Shown here: positions 59,611 through 64,000 of the stretch, in pieces
How positions within the stretch are numbered: position 1 is the first letter of the stretch
Layout of the letters: each line of letters starts with the position of its first letter
Source: Promicromonospora umidemergens
GTDB lineage: Bacteria; Actinomycetota; Actinomycetes; Actinomycetales; Cellulomonadaceae
Direction of reading: 5' to 3'
DNA length: 64,000 nucleotides
Assembly: GCF_024171995.1 (NCBI RefSeq)
Contig: NZ_JAMTCT010000016.1
Location: 1 to 64,000 of the forward strand
Translations under genes and position numbers: made by a program
The notes under the pieces: generated by a model
What the model saw: only the letters and a program-made list of their open reading frames with translations
Database searches by the model: none
What the model was told of the DNA's origin: nothing

Positions 59611-60612
59611 ATGACCCGCAAGAAGGTGACCGACTACGTCGACACCAGCAAGATCGACTCCGAGAAGGTCCGGGAGAGGGCCGCGGAGGCTTCAGCCCTG
59701 CTGTCCGACGTCAGCTCCAGGGCCGCGGTACAGGCCGAGGCCCTTGCCGCACAGGCGCGGGGCCAGGCTTCGAGCGCCAAGGAATGGGCCCAGCCCCGAG
59801 TCAGCGACTTTATCGCCTGGCTGACGCCGCGCGCAGAGAAGGCCTGGCAGGACAGCCTTCAGGCTGCCGCGCCCCAGGTCGAGAGGGTCGCTGGGAAGGC
59901 AGGACCGCTCATCGACTCCGCACACGACAAGCTCGTGGACGACCTGCTTCCGAAGATGGTCGCCACGTTCAACGATGCCGCGTCCAACGCCGCGTCGGCG
60001 CAGGGCAAGGCAGCACTCGCCGAGTCCGTCACCGCCGCGGCGGACAGGGCGAACGAGAAGGGCTCCAAGAAGGGCTGGCTGGTCGCTCTGGCCGCCGGCG
60101 GTGCCGCGGTCGCCGGCTACGTGTTCTGGAAGCGTGCGCAGCCACAGACCGACCCCTGGGCAGAACCCTGGGAGCAGGGCACGGGGGCTGACTACACGGA
60201 CGGCACCGCGCGGCACGCGTCCGGCGTCGGCTCAGCGGCCGGCTCCGCCGTCGCCAAGGGCAAGGAGGCGGGGGCCAAGGCCGCACAGACGGCCAAGGAC
60301 CTCGGCGTCCGGGCGTACTCGGCAGCGAGCCCCGCGTTCGAGGCCGCCAAGGAGAAGGCTGCTCCGGTCTTCGACGCTGCGTGGTCTTCGGCCCAGAAGG
60401 CAAGCTCCGCCATGTCCGACGCCACCCAGAAGGGGCGCGACGGCGTCCACGACCCCATCGTGCCGACACCGGAGGCGGCCGGCAGCGGTACCACTGCGGC
60501 GCCGCCGGCACCGGAGAGCGCCGTCCTCGGCGAGCCGGTCCCTGAGCCGGTGGTCGACAAGACTCCGCCCGCGCAGCCCAAGCCGGCGGGGGAGAGCAAG
60601 CAGGAGGGCTGA
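59611..60612 (+). CDS. Ala/Lys-rich membrane protein of unknown function
   Basis: 333 residues. A long helical N-terminal region rich in Ala, Lys and Glu is followed by one transmembrane helix near residue 155-172 (WLVALAAGGAAVAGYVFW), a Trp/Pro stretch (DPWAEPWEQG), a second helical Ala/Lys region and a Pro-rich tail. The composition resembles apolipoprotein- or LEA-like amphipathic helices. A similar gene often follows cyclophilin in actinobacteria. A membrane-associated structural role is inference. Confidence 0.75.
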   Translation: MTRKKVTDYVDTSKIDSEKVRERAAEASALLSDVSSRAAVQAEALAAQARGQASSAKEWAQPRVSDFIAWLTPRAEKAWQDSLQAAAPQVERVAGKAGPLIDSAHDKLVDDLLPKMVATFNDAASNAASAQGKAALAESVTAAADRANEKGSKKGWLVALAAGGAAVAGYVFWKRAQPQTDPWAEPWEQGTGADYTDGTARHASGVGSAAGSAVAKGKEAGAKAAQTAKDLGVRAYSAASPAFEAAKEKAAPVFDAAWSSAQKASSAMSDATQKGRDGVHDPIVPTPEAAGSGTTAAPPAPESAVLGEPVPEPVVDKTPPAQPKPAGESKQEG

Positions 60613-60630
60613 CCTCCGTCTCACCCTCGG

Positions 60631-60675
60631 CAGCACAGGAGGGCCCGGCCGCTGCGGCCGGGCCCTCCTGTGCTG
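60631..60675. terminator. Perfect 20-bp bidirectional hairpin
   Basis: A 20-base arm beginning CAGCACAGGAGGG and its exact complement flank a five-base loop between converging genes. Confidence 0.9.
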
Positions 60676-60696
60676 CACGGATCGATCGACGCCGCG

Positions 60697-61899
60697 TCAC
60701 CCGCCGATCGGTGTTGCCCTGCCCGTGAACGGGTCCAGCTGGATGAAGGCCTCGGTCGGGTCGCCGTCGTGCACGAGCGACTCCTGGTTGACGACGTCGT
60801 CGAACGCGAAGGCGTACGCCTTGCCGTCAGCCATCTGCTCGTGGATGTACTTGGCGTAGTAGTTGGTCACCGAGTCCTGATAGAAGCCGGCAGGGTCCTG
60901 GGTCGGCTGCGTGGTGCTGTCGAGCAGGGCCGACCGGTTGAAGCCCGCGCACAGCGTGCGCGCGATAGCCCCGACGTCGTCGTTAGGGGCTGCCAGGTCG
61001 CCGGCACACCCGAAGATCGACTCGCCCGACGGCTTGGGGAACGTAGCGATGACAGCGCCGGACGTGTCGGTGAACGTCATCGTGTCGCCCGATACGGTAC
61101 CGAGGAACTTGGTGTCCGGCCGGTCGCCGTAGGGCACTACGGTCAGGGTCTCGCTGGAGTACTTGCTCCAGACCTGGTCGACGTAGTCCGACATGATGTT
61201 CGCGTCGATCTGGCCCGTGCCGACAGCGTGGCCGGGGGAGAGCACACGCAGCACCGAACCGTCAGGTGCGGTCTGCGCGAGACCGCCCCAGCCCTCCTGC
61301 TGGGACAGTGCCGAGACCACGTTGTCCCAGCCGTCCGGCTTGAGCATCCCGGTGTGCCGGAGCTCGCCGCTCGAGGAGCGCAGACCCGTCTGGTAGGGCG
61401 CGGAGAAGAAGTCGACCTGTGTGCTGTTGATCCACAGGCCGGAGTCGTTGAGCGTGTACTCCGTCCAGTTGAACAGGATGTCCCGGTTGGGATCGTCCGG
61501 GTTCTGTACGGCCGGCTGCACGAGCTGACCGTCGTTGACGATCTTGAAGTCCAGCTTGCTGCCGTACGAGAAGTAGACCCGGCCCGACAGCTTGGGCATC
61601 TGGATGGTGACGTCCTGCCCGTCGGCCGGGCCCGTGATCGACGCGTCCGGCGCCGGCTCAGGGACGGTTCCCGCGTCCGGCCAGGCGTGGAACACGCCCT
61701 CGGCGTCCGCGTAGCCGAGCTCGCCGCCGGACTCGCCGAGGACATAGATGAACACCTGGTCACCACGGCCCGAGTCGTTGGTGATGGTGAGCGGGATGGT
61801 GTCGGGGACTGCGGTGGCTGTCGGCATGGCGACCGCTGCGGCCGACAAGGCTGCGGTCAGCGCGGCGGCGGTGCCGATGAGTTTCCTGGTCAGGGACAC
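60697..61899 (-). CDS. GH64 endo-beta-1,3-glucanase (thaumatin-like fold)
   Basis: 400 residues from GTG 61899 with GGAG upstream. A Sec signal peptide ends near ATAVP, so the enzyme is secreted. The sequence matches GH64 laminaripentaose-producing glucanases in length and in segments such as VYFSYGSKLDFKI, LFNWTEYT and FGCAGDL. The catalytic acids cannot be marked safely by eye. It would attack fungal cell-wall or storage beta-1,3-glucan. A large hairpin ends its transcript. Confidence 0.88.
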   Translation of the reverse strand: MSLTRKLIGTAAALTAALSAAAVAMPTATAVPDTIPLTITNDSGRGDQVFIYVLGESGGELGYADAEGVFHAWPDAGTVPEPAPDASITGPADGQDVTIQMPKLSGRVYFSYGSKLDFKIVNDGQLVQPAVQNPDDPNRDILFNWTEYTLNDSGLWINSTQVDFFSAPYQTGLRSSSGELRHTGMLKPDGWDNVVSALSQQEGWGGLAQTAPDGSVLRVLSPGHAVGTGQIDANIMSDYVDQVWSKYSSETLTVVPYGDRPDTKFLGTVSGDTMTFTDTSGAVIATFPKPSGESIFGCAGDLAAPNDDVGAIARTLCAGFNRSALLDSTTQPTQDPAGFYQDSVTNYYAKYIHEQMADGKAYAFAFDDVVNQESLVHDGDPTEAFIQLDPFTGRATPIGG

Positions 61900-62098
61900 G
61901 CGGTGCTCCTCGGATCACGAGGGGCCGGTCAGTTTGGGTGGTGCTGCCCCTCGCGTTCGAGGTTATGGAAGGAGTCCTGACTTGTCAGCACTCTGCGGGC
62001 GATTGCGGGTGAAAAAGCGCCGAAGCGGCCAAACATAGGGGAATCCCACAGGCCCGGCGTACGGGTTTTCGCTGAGCCGGTCGGTCCGACCACGGATA

Positions 62099-62132
62099 CG
62101 ACAGAAGCCCGGACGAATCCGGGCTTCTGTCG
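62099..62132 (-). terminator. 15-bp hairpin next to tRNA/tmRNA-like fragment
   Basis: CGACAGAAGCCCGGA pairs with its exact complement around CGAA. It sits two bases past the CCA of the RNA-gene fragment, where the terminator of that tRNA/tmRNA gene would be. Confidence 0.8.
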
Positions 62133-62134
62133 AG

Positions 62135-62172
62135 TGGTGGAGCCACCGGGACTCGAACCCGGAACCCCCTGC
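62135..62172 (-). other. 3' end of a tRNA/tmRNA-like gene; probable attachment site
   Basis: On the minus strand a complete T-arm CCGGGTTCGAGTCCCGG is followed by TGGCTCC, discriminator A and encoded CCA. The 5' half of a tRNA is absent: the upstream sequence cannot form the matching GGAGCCA acceptor strand, and a REP-like stretch takes its place. The tail GCTCCACCA and T-arm resemble the tmRNA 3' end, a common integration target. A second GCTCCACCA lies at 62173-62181. Read as an att site left by integration. Confidence 0.65.
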
Positions 62173-62289
62173 TGGTGGAGCGGGTTTCGACGCTCGCTCA
62201 CAAGGCTGTCTTGAGTGGGCTGGTGTTAGCCCTGTTACTGGTGCAGAAACGGCTAGATTCCGCCATTCCTGCGCCGCTCGGGATCAGCC

Positions 62290-62389
62290 TGACACGGTTG
62301 GCATTCGTAGGCAAGCGTTGTCGCCCGTGGTCGTCCGAACCGTGTCATGTCGCGTGTCACGGGCGGCAATCGTGTCAGGAACCGTGTCA
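62290..62389. repeat. Five CGTGTCA repeats near the att junction (possible integrase arm sites)
   Basis: Direct copies of CGTGTCA begin at 62341, 62353, 62371 and 62383 (steps 12, 18 and 12); an inverted copy TGACACG lies at 62290-62296. Three copies extend to AACCGTGTCA. Regular short repeats beside an att site are typical of tyrosine-integrase arm-type or excisionase sites. The rest of 62182-62478 holds no gene. Confidence 0.65.
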
Positions 62390-62478
62390 GCCTCGGCGGT
62401 TGGCTTAACGCGAGAAGTGAGCGGTGATCTCCGAACGGCGGATCGGCCGAGAGGAGACCACCACCCACTTCGGCGCTG

Positions 62479-63099
62479 CTAGGCGGCAGCCTGCCCGTCC
62501 TGGCCGACGTCGTTCAGGAGCTGGGCGAGGTCGTTCCCGGCCTCGTTCAACCACTCGTCGTAGACCGACAGGTCCCGCCCACGCGTGGTGTGCATGGTGG
62601 CGCGCTCGACGTCGACGAACGTGATCGTCTCGGACGGGTAGGCCCGCTGCACGATGCGCAGCACACCCAGAACGACGTGCAGGGGCAGCCGGCCCCGGTT
62701 GAACCGGACGTACAGGACCTCGAGCTCACCGTCGGGGTGCCGCTCGGCGCACAGCCTGGGAAGCCTGACGGTCAGGTCGCCGACCTGGACTGAGCGACCG
62801 GTCTGCCGCTCGTGTTCCAACCCGTCCCACCATGGGGCCAGCTGCACCCAGTTCCGCGCGGCGGCTGCGTACGGACCCTTCTTCTTGGCGTCCGTAGCGG
62901 CTGCGGCCGCGGCTGCCAGCGCCTGACCGTCGCGGGTCCCGCGACGGTCAGTGAGGAGTGCATTCTTGAGCTGGAGCCAGAAATCGGTCCAGTGGTGGTA
63001 CCTGCCAGTTTCCTGGGCCAGCTTGCGGCCGACGCGCTCAGCCGAGGCCGGAGGAGCGCTGAGGTACTTCGTGAACTGGCTGATGTAGATCTCTGCCAT
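62479..63099 (-). CDS. Hypothetical protein of the presumed integrated element
   Basis: 206 residues, no family recognised. The N-terminal half is mixed helical with a Lys/Ala-rich stretch (LAAAAAAATDAKKKGPY); the C-terminal half has strand-like segments (LEVLYVRFNRGRLP, ITFVDVERATMHT). No signal peptide or membrane helix. It lies inside the region to the right of the att-like junction and may be a conserved element protein. Confidence 0.65.
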   Translation of the reverse strand: MAEIYISQFTKYLSAPPASAERVGRKLAQETGRYHHWTDFWLQLKNALLTDRRGTRDGQALAAAAAAATDAKKKGPYAAAARNWVQLAPWWDGLEHERQTGRSVQVGDLTVRLPRLCAERHPDGELEVLYVRFNRGRLPLHVVLGVLRIVQRAYPSETITFVDVERATMHTTRGRDLSVYDEWLNEAGNDLAQLLNDVGQDGQAAA

Positions 63100-63584
63100 G
63101 GGCGGTCGTTACTCCTAGAGTCACGACCGTGCTGCACTGAGTGACTGTCCCGAACATGCGGCCACTGGGTGAACGACGTCATTGAGTGTTTCAACACATG
63201 GCGTAACGGTTCACACCATCACTCAGCGCATGGCAGGATGATCAGAGTTCTCCCAAAGAACATCTGACGCCCTGCCGCACGGTCATCGTGGGTAGAGGTG
63301 TTGCACTCAGGCCAGGTGTTGGACGCACCTGGCCTTTGTGCTGCCGGAGGTGACTTACACGGGTGTGGTTCGTTCACCGCCAACAGGTAGGAGTCTAGAT
63401 CGCTTTGCTGACATCCCCGAGTGCTGCGCGCCACATCTGGTGAGACGCTGCGCACACGTGTTTCAACAGGGGTGAGAGCCGTCGATCCTCGTCCACCTGC
63501 AACAAGCGTAGGAGGGTCCGCCACACGACCTCACGAATGTGGGCCATCTGCCCAGGTCAGAGCGTTGCTGGCGTAACAGGACCG
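63100..63584. other. Gene-poor region with repeated GTGTTTCAACA and a hairpin
   Basis: No convincing gene in 485 bases. GTGTTTCAACA occurs at 63186-63196 and 63458-63468; the first is part of the palindrome GTGTT-TC-AACAC. A hairpin AGGCCAGGTG/CACCTGGCCT (63309-63335) is followed by TT on the plus strand and could be a terminator. TGAGTG motifs recur near 63138, 63184 and, inverted, 63220. Together this looks like a regulatory region, as for a phage-type repressor. Confidence 0.5.
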
Positions 63585-63977
63585 TCAGTCGCGCCGGGCA
63601 TAGCGCGCATCGTCGAGACAGTTCTCGCTGTCGATAGGACCGAAGTCGTCACCGATCCCGCGCGAGCGACTCAAGAGCCACAGCTGTTCGCGGGCACTAC
63701 CACAAATTCGGCACGGCGTGGCTCTTGCGTAGACCACCCGCACAAGCTGGCGGCCGTACCACAACTCGCCCGGTGCTTCGAACCCGAAGTCCCTGAGGTT
63801 CGACGGGTCGCGCTCCAGCTCGCGACACACCTCCGGCGGCAGGTCAGCATCCTTGCGGGCCCGGTAGTCGGCCTGTCGACAGGCACGATCGCAGTATCGG
63901 GTGCCCTGGCGCAGCATCCCGGACAGGCCTGTGCCACATCGCAGGCAGCGCCGGATGGTCAAGGGAACAGTCGCCAA
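63585..63977 (-). CDS. Zinc-ribbon-like hypothetical protein
   Basis: 130 residues from TTG 63977; the 5' end may extend past the window or start elsewhere. Four N-terminal cysteines in CLRCG and YCDRACR suggest a zinc ribbon, and CRICG occurs again near residue 92 without its partner. No known family was recognised. It lies within the presumed integrated element. Confidence 0.6.
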   Translation of the reverse strand: MATVPLTIRRCLRCGTGLSGMLRQGTRYCDRACRQADYRARKDADLPPEVCRELERDPSNLRDFGFEAPGELWYGRQLVRVVYARATPCRICGSAREQLWLLSRSRGIGDDFGPIDSENCLDDARYARRD

Positions 63978-64000
63978 CGCACAGCGGTGCGCTCCGGTTG

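Noticed and set aside
62135-62211. Complete tRNA ending at 62135
   Set aside because: The sequence where the 5' acceptor strand should be does not pair with TGGCTCC and no D-arm or anticodon arm can be drawn.
63219-63524. 101-residue minus-strand frame
   Set aside because: No ribosome site or domain, crosses the hairpin at 63309, and has mixed composition; left as non-coding.

Overview
The window is high-GC DNA (about 70% G+C) with dense gene packing, many GTG starts and short hairpin terminators. It carries an actinobacterial growth and division cluster: two FHA proteins, a PP2C phosphatase, RodA, a penicillin-binding protein, PknA, PknB, a class E sortase and CrgA. Together with sugar ABC transporters that lack their own ATPase, a GH2 and a GH64 enzyme, and a dispersed TCGACAGGCTCG repeat, this suggests a Micrococcales member, probably near Cellulomonadaceae or Promicromonosporaceae. 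The family assignment is inference.

Layout. 1-7.7 kb: a carbohydrate island with a sugar ABC transporter and an App1-type phosphatase on the minus strand, divergent from a LacI regulator and a GH2 glycosidase; CAACGTTG operators lie in front of both arms. 7.7-14.4 kb: a PlsC acyltransferase, metF behind a probable SAM-I riboswitch, a second sugar ABC transporter, and small exported or membrane proteins. 14.4-19.7 kb: a 1194-residue secreted phosphodiester glycosidase/metallophosphoesterase fusion, a ComB-like protein, a Nudix hydrolase and a one-domain LuxR regulator. 19.9-24.9 kb: the glycine cleavage genes gcvP-gcvT-gcvH behind a tandem glycine riboswitch; gcvP carries an in-frame palindromic insertion. 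25-44.7 kb: mixed housekeeping and accessory genes: a toxin-antitoxin-like remnant, LysR, PAS-ANTAR, SDR, a TetR plus PEP-synthase/Rph-like pair with its operator, an aminotransferase, hydrolases, AnmK and a large exported propeller/repeat protein. 44.8-60.6 kb: tRNA-Leu(CAG), then the cluster fhaA-fhaB-pstP-rodA-pbpA-pknA-pknB with overlapping or abutting reading frames, facing an operon DUF881-sortase-small membrane protein-trpG/pabA, then crgA, DnaA-box sequences, rhomboid protease and cyclophilin. 60.7-62.1 kb: a GH64 glucanase.

From 62.1 kb to the right edge the window appears to enter an integrated element. A native-looking terminator is followed by only the 3' end of a tRNA/tmRNA-like gene ending in CCA. 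Next come five copies of CGTGTCA (four direct copies at 12/18/12-base steps and one inverted), then unrecognised genes. This fits an attachment-site junction with integrase arm-type sites; the integrase itself is not in view.

How the parts work together: two sugar-uptake systems, one clearly under LacI control; one-carbon metabolism (metF, gcv) under two riboswitches; and Ser/Thr phosphorylation (PknA/PknB against PstP, with FHA readers) controlling elongation and septation (RodA, PbpA, CrgA). No CRISPR array, rRNA operon or complete transposase was seen.
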